Shown here: positions 7,186 to 14,378 of the stretch, piece after piece | Numbering within the stretch: position 1 is the first letter of the stretch | How the letters are laid out: every line of letters starts with the position of its first letter | Origin: Neorhizobium sp. UBA7851 | GTDB lineage: Bacteria; Pseudomonadota; Alphaproteobacteria; Rhizobiales; Rhizobiaceae | Length of the DNA stretch: 25,591 bases | Direction: 5' to 3' | Assembly: GCA_002500765.1 (NCBI GenBank) | Contig: DLSX01000209.1 | Coordinates: 1-25,591 of the forward strand | Notes under the pieces: generated by a model | Databases searched by the model: none | What the model was told of the DNA's origin: nothing | Seen by the model: the letters and a program-made list of their open reading frames with translations, nothing else | Program-made: the position numbers and the translations under genes

Positions 7186-9714
7186 TCAGGCCTTGCTGAT
7201 GCCCTTGGTATCTTCCGCGACCTCTTCTGCGGGCTTCTGCGCGCGGTGACGGGTGCGCCAGTCGCCGAGGAAGAGCAGGATCGGTGCTGCGATGAAGACC
7301 GACGAGAGCGCTGCGACGGCAATGCCGAAGACCATCGGGATGGCGAAGCTCGACACGGCACTGCCGCCCCAGATTGCCATGGGCAACATGCACAGGAAGG
7401 CGGTCGCGGACGTATAGAGGCTTCGTGCCAGCGTTTCGTTGATCGACAGGTCGATCAGGTCACGCAGCGGCATCTTCTTGTAGATACGCATGTTTTCGCG
7501 CATGCGGTCATAGACCACGACCTTGTCGTTGACCGAGTAACCGACAAGCGTCAGCACGGCGGCGATGGCGGTGAGGTTGAAGTCCAGTCCGGTGATGGCG
7601 AAGAAGCCGACCGTTTTGGTGATGTCGAGGATCAGGGTGACGATCGCGCCGACCGCGAACGGCCATTCGAATCGCACCCAGATATAGATCATCATCGCGA
7701 TCGAGGCGAGGAAGAGTGACAGGAAGCCTGCGACGGCAAGCTCGCCCGAAACCTTCGGGCCGACGACTTCGGTACGTTCCACCTTGGCAGTCGGATCGAT
7801 CTTGACGACTTCCGCCTTGAGCGCCTCGACGGCAACGGTCTGCGCCTCTTCGCCGCCTTCCTGACGTTCGACACGCACGAGAACGCGGTTGTTTGCACCG
7901 AATTCCTGCAGGCCGACTTCGCCGAAGCCGAGTTCGCTCAGACCCGAACGGAAGGCCGCGAGATCGGCTTCCTTCTGGGTTACGACTTCCATCTGGATAC
8001 CGCCGCGGAAGTCGACGCCGTAGTTCAGGCCTGGCTTGAAGAACAGGAATACGGAGGCAATCGACAGGACGATCGAGATGCCGATGCCGATATAACGGCC
8101 GCGCATGAAGCGGATCTGCGTGCCATCCGGAACCAGATTGATCGGCAGAAGCGGCTTGATCTCGATCTTCTTCAGCTTGCGGCGGGCGGTAATCGCGATC
8201 ATGGCGACGCGCACGACCGAAACGGCGGTGAACATCGAGATCATAATGCCGAGACCCATGGTGACGGCAAAGCCGCGGACCGGGCCGGAACCGAACCAGA
8301 AGAGAAGCACTGTTGCGATAAGAGCGGTGACGTTGGAGTCGACGATGGTCGAGTAAGCGCGGGCAAAACCGGCGTCGATGGCGGCAAAGGCGCTCTTGCC
8401 CTTGCGGGTTTCTTCCTTGATGCGCTCGTTGATGAGAACGTTGGCGTCAACCGCGAGACCGATGCCGAGCACGACACCGGCGATGCCGGGCAGTGTCAGG
8501 GTCGATCCGATCAGCGTCAGGCCTGCGAAGGTGAGGATGACGTTGATGAGCAGCGCCGTGTTGGCGAGAATGCCCCAGAAGCCATAGAGGAAGAACATGA
8601 AGCCGACGACCAGCACGAAGCCGATGAAGCCGGTGAAGATGCCCATTTCGATCGCGTCTGCGCCGAGGTCGGCACCGACGGTGCGTTCTTCGATGACGGT
8701 CAGCTTGGCAGGAAGCGAGCCGGCACGCAACAGCGCTGCAAGCGTCGTGGTTTCCTGCGGCGTGAAGCTGCCGGAGATCTGACCGGAGCCGCCGGTGATC
8801 GGCGTCTGGATGGTCGGTGCGCTCAGAACCTTGTTGTCGAGAACGATGGCGAAGGGACGGCCGACATTCTGCTGGGTGATCTGGGCAAAACGGGTTGCGC
8901 CTGCACTGTCGAAGCGGAAGGTGACGATCGGCTGCTGCGTCTGCTGTTCGAAGGCCGCGCGCGCATCCGTCAGACGGTCGCCGGAGAGTTCGACACGATC
9001 GAGAACCGGATATTGCTGGCCGCGCTCGTCCGACAGCATGGTGACGCCGGGCTCGCCCGGATTGCCGAGCAGGTGGAAGCTCATCTTGGCGGTCGAGCCG
9101 AGAAGCTGACGCAGGCGCGACGGATCCTGTTCGCCCGGAAGCTGGACGAGGACGCGGTCGGCGCCGACGCGCTGGATCGTCGGTTCGGCAACGCCGACCT
9201 GGTCGACACGCTGGCGGATGATTTCAAGGCTCTGCTCGACGGCACCGGCGATATGGGCGTTGATGCCCGCTTCGGTCTGGGCGATCGAGATCGAATTATC
9301 GCTCGGCGTGGTGATCGCAAGATCGGAGCTGCCGACCGAGCCGAGACCGACCGGGTTCGAAAGCGTCTGCAGTTCTGTGACGGCCTGAGCACGCTGGGCA
9401 GGATCGCGCAGCGTCACCAGGATCGCGTCACCTGCGCGGCGGATGGCCGAGGTGTTGATGTTCTTGTCGCGCAGCACGCGACGAGCATCCTGCGTCAGGC
9501 TCTGAAGGCGCTCGTTGATCAGATCGGCACGATCGACTTCGAGCACCAGATGCGAGCCGCCGCGAAGGTCGAGACCGAGCGATACGCGGCTATGTGGAAG
9601 CCAGGACGGCATGCGGTCCAGCGTGGACTGCGGAATGACATTCGGCAGCGCCACCAGAATGCCGATGATGATGATGAGAGCATAGCTTCCCACCAACCAC
9701 GGAGAATTTCTCAT
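7186..9714 (-). CDS. secDF: protein translocase subunit SecDF, fused
   Basis: An 842-residue fusion of SecD and SecF, which use the proton gradient to help proteins leave SecYEG on the periplasmic side. The SecD half has TM1 at residues 9-28, the D1 motif LGLDLRGGSHLVLEV (46-60), a large periplasmic P1 region and the D4 motif GIGLAVDANVLINERIKEE (417-435). The SecF half starts near residue 525, with YGVDFRGG (565-572) and the SecF motif GYSVNDKVVVYDRMREN (725-741). Twelve membrane segments are expected. Fusion into one chain is found in several lineages, and fused SecDF occurs in many rhizobia. The ATG at 9714 has a modest AGGAT 7 nt upstream. A small exported-looking gene lies 79 bp upstream in the same direction, and an intrinsic terminator closes the unit. 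No yajC is visible in this window. Confidence 0.97.
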   Translation of the reverse strand: MRNSPWLVGSYALIIIIGILVALPNVIPQSTLDRMPSWLPHSRVSLGLDLRGGSHLVLEVDRADLINERLQSLTQDARRVLRDKNINTSAIRRAGDAILVTLRDPAQRAQAVTELQTLSNPVGLGSVGSSDLAITTPSDNSISIAQTEAGINAHIAGAVEQSLEIIRQRVDQVGVAEPTIQRVGADRVLVQLPGEQDPSRLRQLLGSTAKMSFHLLGNPGEPGVTMLSDERGQQYPVLDRVELSGDRLTDARAAFEQQTQQPIVTFRFDSAGATRFAQITQQNVGRPFAIVLDNKVLSAPTIQTPITGGSGQISGSFTPQETTTLAALLRAGSLPAKLTVIEERTVGADLGADAIEMGIFTGFIGFVLVVGFMFFLYGFWGILANTALLINVILTFAGLTLIGSTLTLPGIAGVVLGIGLAVDANVLINERIKEETRKGKSAFAAIDAGFARAYSTIVDSNVTALIATVLLFWFGSGPVRGFAVTMGLGIMISMFTAVSVVRVAMIAITARRKLKKIEIKPLLPINLVPDGTQIRFMRGRYIGIGISIVLSIASVFLFFKPGLNYGVDFRGGIQMEVVTQKEADLAAFRSGLSELGFGEVGLQEFGANNRVLVRVERQEGGEEAQTVAVEALKAEVVKIDPTAKVERTEVVGPKVSGELAVAGFLSLFLASIAMMIYIWVRFEWPFAVGAIVTLILDITKTVGFFAITGLDFNLTAIAAVLTLVGYSVNDKVVVYDRMRENMRIYKKMPLRDLIDLSINETLARSLYTSATAFLCMLPMAIWGGSAVSSFAIPMVFGIAVAALSSVFIAAPILLFLGDWRTRHRAQKPAEEVAEDTKGISKA

Positions 9715-9793
9715 TGTTCAGATCCTGTTTGGCCCGGACCGATCGGCGGTCAGCATGGCCGTCAAATTTCATGCCGTGAGGCGAATATATCGA

Positions 9794-10204
9794 TCAGGCC
9801 GAGACCGGCGGTGCGCGGGGCAGGGCACCCGGCCAATCATCCGCAGCAAACCAAGCATTCTTATGGCCTGGAGCCTTGGCGGAAGCATAGACATTTGCCG
9901 GCAGGGCAAAAAACTGCGGCGCCGGCAATCCATTGTCGATGGAAGCGTGGTTGCCGGCACTCTCCTTGCGATCGGCAATCGAGACTGCCCGCAGAGGCTC
10001 GCGCTTGGTCATCGCCGGAGATCTGTCCGAGCGGTCATCCATCGGACGCGCCGATGTTGCGATGTCAGAGTTGCGCGGAGAGCCGGGAAGAAGACCGAAG
10101 AGAGCAATCAGGAATGCGGCGGCAAGAACCGGCATGCGCGCAAGATCGGCTTGCACGCGTCCACCCGTCTTCCGATTTCGCAGCGGAAAAACCGCCATCC
10201 GCAC
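9794..10204 (-). CDS. hypothetical small protein with N-terminal hydrophobic segment
   Basis: A 136-residue protein I do not recognise. It begins with a basic stretch (PLRNRKTGGR), followed by a single hydrophobic segment MPVLAAAFLIALFGLLPG (about residues 24-41). After that comes a polar, Pro/Ala/Asp-rich tail without hydrophobic stretches or cysteines. This looks like a signal anchor or signal peptide and a short periplasmic tail. The GTG at 10204 has GGAG close upstream; ATG at 10198 is an alternative. Codon choice looks like that of real genes here, while the overlapping top-strand frames give Arg-rich nonsense. It lies 79 bp upstream of secDF in the same direction and may be co-transcribed. 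A role linked to export would be guesswork. Confidence 0.6.
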   Translation of the reverse strand: MRMAVFPLRNRKTGGRVQADLARMPVLAAAFLIALFGLLPGSPRNSDIATSARPMDDRSDRSPAMTKREPLRAVSIADRKESAGNHASIDNGLPAPQFFALPANVYASAKAPGHKNAWFAADDWPGALPRAPPVSA

Positions 10205-10216
10205 CTGCTCCGGATA

Positions 10217-10323
10217 TTAAAGCGTGTCGCGATCCTTCGGATGCGCTCACGACGCCTTAACCTTATTTTGCAGCATGTTGTTGCCGAAAAAACGCTTCAC
10301 ACTTTTTAGCGACATGCTTTAGA
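10217..10323. repeat. RIME-like intergenic repeat, two imperfect hairpins
   Basis: An about 105-bp element bounded by inverted ends: AAAGCGTGTCGC at 10219-10230 and GCGACATGCTTT at 10309-10320, 11 of 12 positions complementary. Internally each half can fold on itself. The left half pairs AAAGCGT..ATCC with GGAT..ACGCCTT imperfectly; the right half pairs AGCATGT..AAAA with TTTT..ACATGCT. Two palindromes in about 105 bp is the described shape of rhizobial intergenic mosaic elements, and the end sequence resembles motifs I remember as widely dispersed in Rhizobiaceae. Family assignment is from memory, not from a search. Confidence 0.55.
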
Positions 10324-10379
10324 GATTCGGAATTATTTCCGAGCGAGGCCGCCTTCTAAAGGAAGGGGGCTTTTCGGTC

Positions 10380-10405
10380 AACAAAAGGGCCTCCGAGGAG
10401 GCCCT
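10380..10405 (-). terminator. intrinsic terminator of the alpha/beta hydrolase gene
   Basis: A 9-bp perfect stem (AGGGCCTCC at 10386-10394 with its complement at 10397-10405) followed on the minus strand by TTTTGTT. It sits 6 bp beyond the stop codon of the hydrolase gene. Confidence 0.8.
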
Positions 10406-10411
10406 ATCCAT

Positions 10412-11089
10412 TCAGCGAATCCGCTTGGCGGCCGGTTCAGGCACCAGTTCGCCCTGCAGGCGACGGTCGAGATAATCCTCGCATTCGCCCATCAGCGTAT
10501 CGACCTGACCGTTGAAGAAGTGGTTGGCTCCCTCGACGACCTTGTGGGTGATGAGGATGCCCTTCTGGGTCTTCAGCTTCTCGACGAGGCCGTTGACGTC
10601 CTTCTCCGGAGCGACCTTGTCGGAATCACCATTGATGATGAGGCCGGATGACGGGCAGGGCGCCAGAAACGAGAAGTCATAGATGTTCGGCTGCGGTGCA
10701 ATCGACATGAAACCTTCGATTTCCGGGCGGCGCATCAGCAACTGCATGCCGATCCAGGCGCCGAAGGAATAACCGGCGACCCAGCAGCTTTTGGAATCAG
10801 GATGCAGACCCTGAACCCAGTCGAGCGCGGAAGCGGCATCCGACAGTTCGCCGGCACCGTGGTCGAATTCGCCCTGGCTGCGGCCGATGGAGCGGAAGTT
10901 GAAGCGCAGCGTCGTAAAACCGCGCTTCTGGAACATGTAGAAGAGCTGGTAGACGATCTGATTGTTCATCGTGCCACCGAACTGGGGGTGCGGATGCAGG
11001 ATGATCGCGATCGGCGCACTCTTTTCCTTGGAGGGCTGGTAACGTCCTTCCAGGCGGCCGGCAGGGCCGTTGAAAATCACTTCGGGCAT
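10412..11089 (-). CDS. alpha/beta hydrolase (COG2945-like)
   Basis: A 225-residue soluble serine hydrolase of the alpha/beta fold. The nucleophile elbow is GYSFG with S108; the acid is D155 or D157 in NGDSDKVAP; the base is H190 in GANHFF. The early motif HPHPQFGGTMNN (32-43) is characteristic of this subgroup and supplies the oxyanion region. Proteins of this group are annotated as dienelactone-hydrolase-like or general carboxylesterases, with no settled substrate. I chose the ATG at 11089, five codons after the longest possible start, because GGAG sits 6 nt in front of it and the protein then begins MPEVIFNGPAGRLEG. It is transcribed away from the suf operon and shares an upstream region with it. 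Confidence 0.88.
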   Translation of the reverse strand: MPEVIFNGPAGRLEGRYQPSKEKSAPIAIILHPHPQFGGTMNNQIVYQLFYMFQKRGFTTLRFNFRSIGRSQGEFDHGAGELSDAASALDWVQGLHPDSKSCWVAGYSFGAWIGMQLLMRRPEIEGFMSIAPQPNIYDFSFLAPCPSSGLIINGDSDKVAPEKDVNGLVEKLKTQKGILITHKVVEGANHFFNGQVDTLMGECEDYLDRRLQGELVPEPAAKRIR

Positions 11090-11144
11090 CGGTACTCCGG
11101 TCAATCGTTTTTGGTTCCAACTTGCGCTTGTCGTCGAGTTTGAC

Positions 11145-11173
11145 TTGACGAACGCGCTCAGCTTTTTTAGAAC
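11145..11173 (+). promoter_or_regulatory. predicted promoter of the suf operon with RirA-like TGA-N9-TCA site
   Basis: TTGACG at 11145-11150 and TAGAAC at 11168-11173 are separated by 17 bp and form a plausible sigma-70-type promoter. A TGA-N9-TCA palindrome (11146-11160) lies over the -35 element. This is the form of the iron-responsive operator bound by RirA in rhizobia. The motif is short, so chance occurrence is possible; position and context support it. Confidence 0.45.
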
Positions 11174-11177
11174 TCAG

Positions 11178-11194
11178 TTTAGAACCATTCGAAA
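11178..11194 (+). promoter_or_regulatory. ICE/Irr-box-like site upstream of sufS2
   Basis: TTTAGAACCATTCGAAA is a 17-bp near-palindrome that fits the iron control element bound by Irr (TTTAGAA-N3-TTCTAAA) in all but one base. The half site TTTAGAAC also occurs directly upstream at 11166-11173, 12 bp apart. The site starts 5 bp after the predicted -10 box, where a bound regulator would block transcription. Irr control of suf operons is established in Rhizobiales. Confidence 0.65.
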
Positions 11195-11326
11195 TTTGGG
11201 CCTGCGACAGCAATGCCCGTTGCGAAGTCTCATAAGGCAAGCGCAGTTGAGATTTCAACTAAAATGAGGATTCTGCGCCACGCGTGGGGTTCAAATCTAT
11301 CTAACGGCAGGGAAGTGCAAGCGCCA

Positions 11327-12505
11327 ATGGCTTTGCAGAGGACATATCTCGACTGGAATGCGACCGCTCCACTGTCGGAAGCGGCGCGTCTTGCGATGAT
11401 CGATGCTCTCTCTTTGCCTGGAAATGCATCCTCCGTGCATGCAGAGGGCCGGGCTGCCCGCGCCGCAGTCGAGAAGGCGCGGTGCCAGGTGGCCATGCTT
11501 GCCGGTGCTGAGCCCGCGCATGTGACCTTTACCAGTGGCGCGACCGAAGCCGCCAGCCACGTTCTGACGCCGGATTATCGTATGGGCCGGTCTCCGGTCA
11601 CGATTTCCCGGCTCTACGCTTCGGCGATCGAGCATCCGGCAATTCGTGAAGGTGGCCGTTTCGCATCGGAACAGGTCACGGAAGTACCGGTGACGTCGGC
11701 GGGTGTCGTGGACCTCGCAGCTCTGGAGACACTTCTGTCGAACCATGACCAGACATCCGGCCTGCCTATGGTGGCGGTGATGCTCGTGAACAACGAGACG
11801 GGGATCGTTCAGCCGGTGGCAGAAGCCGCAGCGCTCGCTCATAAATATCGCGGGCTGATGGTGGTCGATGCGGTTCAGGCCGCCGGGCGAATTGCGCTCG
11901 ACATCAACGCATTGGATGCGGACTTTCTAATCATTTCCTCGCACAAGATCGGCGGCCCGAAGGGCGTCGGCGCGCTGATTTCCCGTGGCGAAGTGCTGAT
12001 GCCGAAGCCGCTGATCCGAGGCGGCGGGCAGGAAAAGGGTCACCGCTCGGGGACTGAGAATTTTCATGCGATCCTAGGCTTCGGCGCGGCTGCTGAAGTG
12101 ATGTCTGAGGATCTGGAGGGCCGCAATGGCCGAATCGGCGCGTTTCGCGATGCACTTGAGCAGGCGATGGTGCAGGCGGCTCCGGATATCGTCATCCATG
12201 GCGCGGGCGGACCTCGGGTCGCGAATACGATCTTCTTCACATTGCCGGGACTGAAGGCCGAAACCGGGCAGATCGCCTTCGACCTCGAAGGCATTGCACT
12301 CTCGGCAGGATCGGCCTGCTCGTCCGGCAAGGTCGGGCAAAGTCACGTTCTGACCGCCATGGGGCTGAATTCGGATATCGGCGGCTTGCGTATTTCTCTC
12401 GGCCCGGAAACGACCGAAACCGACATGGAAAGAGCCGTTACGGCCTTCCGGAAAATTGCCGGTCGGCGAAAGCTGCCGGGGCAAGCCGCACAAGCAGCTT
12501 TTTAG
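11327..12505 (+). CDS. sufS2: cysteine desulfurase, NifS/IscS-like class
   Basis: A 392-residue PLP enzyme that removes sulfur from L-cysteine as an enzyme-bound persulfide for Fe-S cluster building. The PLP lysine is K207 (SSHKIGGPKG), the cofactor-stacking histidine is H103 (EHPAI), and the persulfide cysteine is C331 in SAGSACSSGKVG. This active-site loop is of the group I (NifS/IscS) form, unlike the second desulfurase in the operon. The upstream open frame continues to 11213, but the family start is MALQRTYLDWNATAPL at 11327; the Shine-Dalgarno there is weak (GGGA 13 nt upstream), so the start is not certain. It is the first gene of the operon known in Agrobacterium as sufS2BCDS1XA and follows the predicted iron-responsive promoter. 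Confidence 0.92.
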   Translation: MALQRTYLDWNATAPLSEAARLAMIDALSLPGNASSVHAEGRAARAAVEKARCQVAMLAGAEPAHVTFTSGATEAASHVLTPDYRMGRSPVTISRLYASAIEHPAIREGGRFASEQVTEVPVTSAGVVDLAALETLLSNHDQTSGLPMVAVMLVNNETGIVQPVAEAAALAHKYRGLMVVDAVQAAGRIALDINALDADFLIISSHKIGGPKGVGALISRGEVLMPKPLIRGGGQEKGHRSGTENFHAILGFGAAAEVMSEDLEGRNGRIGAFRDALEQAMVQAAPDIVIHGAGGPRVANTIFFTLPGLKAETGQIAFDLEGIALSAGSACSSGKVGQSHVLTAMGLNSDIGGLRISLGPETTETDMERAVTAFRKIAGRRKLPGQAAQAAF

Positions 12506-12510
12506 AATTG

Positions 12511-12561
12511 GCGGAAAAGCAATTTTCCGCTTGCCAAAAGGTGGGAAAATCGCCTTTTGGC
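12511..12561 (+). repeat. tandem perfect hairpins between sufS2 and sufB
   Basis: Two adjacent stem-loops in the 138-bp gap. The first has an 8-bp perfect stem GCGGAAAA/TTTTCCGC (12511-12518 with 12523-12530) and a GCAA loop. The second has a 9-bp perfect stem GCCAAAAGG/CCTTTTGGC (12533-12541 with 12553-12561) and an 11-nt loop. The loop sequence GGAAAA of the second could also pair with TTTTCC of the first, giving alternative folds. No T-run follows. Confidence 0.6.
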
Positions 12562-12643
12562 CCTTACATGGGGGAGGCATTGTTTTCCCCGCACGACTGA
12601 CGGAATTGTCGGAATTTGAACCGGCAAAATTTGGAGACTGAAG

Positions 12644-14113
12644 ATGCCTGCTGTCCAGGAAACGATCGATCAGGTCCGTGGGATCGATATCGATCAGTAC
12701 AAATACGGCTTCGAGACTGTAATCGAAGTGGACAAGGCTCCGAAGGGGCTTTCTGAAGATATCATCCGCTTTATCTCGGCCAAGAAGCAGGAGCCAGACT
12801 GGATGCTGGAATGGCGTCTGGACGCCTACAAGCGCTGGCTGACGATGGAAGAGCCGACCTGGGCCCGTGTCGACTATCCCAAGATCGACTTCAACGATAT
12901 CTACTATTATGCCGCACCCAAGAACGTGACCGGCCCGGTATCGCTGGACGAAGTCGATCCGGAACTGCTGCGGACCTATGAAAAGCTCGGCATTCCGCTG
13001 CGCGAGCAGGAAATCCTCGCCGGCGTGCAGACCTCCAAGGTCGCCGTCGACGCGGTGTTCGATTCGGTATCTGTCGTTACCACCTTCAAGAAGGAACTTC
13101 AGAAGGCCGGCGTGATCTTCATGTCGATCTCCGAAGCCATCCGCGAACATCCCGAACTGATCAAGAAGTATCTCGGCTCGGTCGTTCCGACGACGGATAA
13201 TTATTATGCGACGCTGAATGCCGCCGTCTTCACCGATGGCTCCTTCGTCTTCGTGCCTAAGGGCGTTCGCTGCCCGATGGAACTGTCGACCTATTTCCGT
13301 ATCAACGAGAAGAACACCGGTCAGTTCGAGCGCACGCTGATCATCTGTGAGGAAGGTGCCTACGTCTCCTATCTGGAAGGCTGCACGGCACCGCAGCGCG
13401 ACGAAAACCAGCTGCATGCTGCTGTCGTCGAGCTCGTTGCCCTGGATGACGCCGAGATCAAGTATTCGACGGTGCAGAACTGGTTCCCGGGCGACAAGGA
13501 AGGCAAGGGCGGCATCTACAACTTCGTCACCAAGCGTGGCGATTGCCGTGGCGCCCGTTCCAAGATTTCCTGGACCCAGGTCGAGACCGGTTCGGCGATC
13601 ACCTGGAAGTACCCGTCCTGCATCCTGCGCGGTGATGAAAGCCAGGGCGAGTTCTATTCGATCGCGGTTTCCAACGGTCACCAGCAGATCGACAGTGGCA
13701 CCAAGATGATCCATCTCGGCAAGAACACGTCGAGCCGCATCATTTCGAAGGGCATTTCCGCCGGCGTCTCGCAGAATACCTATCGCGGCCAGGTGTCGAT
13801 CAATCGCCGGGCCGAAAGCGCCCGCAACTTCACCAACTGCGATTCGCTTCTCATCGGCGACAAGTGCGGTGCCCATACCGTGCCCTATATCGAGGTGAAG
13901 AACTCCTCCGCCCAGATCGAACACGAGGCGACAACCTCGAAGATTTCCGACGACCAGAAGTTCTACGCCATGCAGCGCGGCATTCCCGAAGAGGAGGCAA
14001 TCGCCCTGATCGTCAACGGCTTCGTCAAGGATGTCATCCAGCAGCTGCCGATGGAATTTGCCGTCGAAGCCCAGAAGCTGATCGGCATCTCGCTTGAGGG
14101 GAGCGTGGGGTAA
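12644..14113 (+). CDS. sufB: Fe-S cluster assembly scaffold protein SufB
   Basis: A 489-residue SufB, the main cluster-building subunit of the SufBC2D complex in the cytoplasm. The sequence is highly typical: VFVPKGVRCPMELSTYFR in the core beta-helix, YLEGCTAPQRDENQLHAAVVE, and the C-terminal signature NCDSLLIGDKCGAHTVPYIE followed by SAQIEHEATTSKI. The conserved cysteine and histidine region thought to hold the nascent cluster is intact. ATG at 12644 has TGGAG 7 nt upstream. The stop codon TAA (14111-14113) shares its last A with the ATG of the next small ORF, so the two are likely translationally coupled. Confidence 0.97.
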   Translation: MPAVQETIDQVRGIDIDQYKYGFETVIEVDKAPKGLSEDIIRFISAKKQEPDWMLEWRLDAYKRWLTMEEPTWARVDYPKIDFNDIYYYAAPKNVTGPVSLDEVDPELLRTYEKLGIPLREQEILAGVQTSKVAVDAVFDSVSVVTTFKKELQKAGVIFMSISEAIREHPELIKKYLGSVVPTTDNYYATLNAAVFTDGSFVFVPKGVRCPMELSTYFRINEKNTGQFERTLIICEEGAYVSYLEGCTAPQRDENQLHAAVVELVALDDAEIKYSTVQNWFPGDKEGKGGIYNFVTKRGDCRGARSKISWTQVETGSAITWKYPSCILRGDESQGEFYSIAVSNGHQQIDSGTKMIHLGKNTSSRIISKGISAGVSQNTYRGQVSINRRAESARNFTNCDSLLIGDKCGAHTVPYIEVKNSSAQIEHEATTSKISDDQKFYAMQRGIPEEEAIALIVNGFVKDVIQQLPMEFAVEAQKLIGISLEGSVG

Positions 14114-14337
14114 TGAACGAAAAGGTCGAGAGCCTCATTCTGGAGCATCTGCGCGTCATGCGCGCAGATATCGCGTCTATCAACGATGAGATACGCGGCA
14201 TTCGCAATGAGATGCGGTCGATGAAACAGCACATGGCTGGCTTCATGACCCATGAGATCGGCCAGGACGGAGATATCGCGGAGCTGAAGCACCGCGTAGA
14301 TCGCATAGAGAAGCGGCTTGAGCTGAGCGAAGAATAA
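14113..14337 (+). CDS. small coiled-coil protein between sufB and sufC
   Basis: A 74-residue, highly charged, helical protein of unknown function. Its ATG overlaps the sufB stop by one base (TAATG), and it ends 41 bp before sufC. Two amphipathic stretches with heptad-like hydrophobic spacing are visible: residues about 5-40 (LEHLRVMRADIASINDEI, then IRNEMRSMKQHM) and 54-72 (IAELKHRVDRIEKRLEL), joined by a short linker containing GFMTHEIGQDGD. There are no cysteines, so it is unlikely to bind a cluster itself. The overlap with sufB implies co-expression with the SUF machine. It could be a structural partner or an unrelated passenger; I know of no assigned role. Confidence 0.75.
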   Translation: MNEKVESLILEHLRVMRADIASINDEIRGIRNEMRSMKQHMAGFMTHEIGQDGDIAELKHRVDRIEKRLELSEE

Positions 14338-14378
14338 GTTCGCCCGCCGCAATAGACACGATTTAGAGGAAACCTATC

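Noticed and set aside
9013..10260. 415-codon plus-strand frame over the start of secDF and the small upstream gene
   Set aside because: Antisense to secDF; the part beyond secDF is Arg-rich and less plausible than the minus-strand small gene.
12074..13924. 616-codon open frame on the minus strand across sufS2 and sufB
   Set aside because: It lies antisense to two clearly conserved genes. Its protein is His/Arg/Asp-rich in the way typical of antisense frames in GC-rich DNA, and it crosses the double-hairpin gap.
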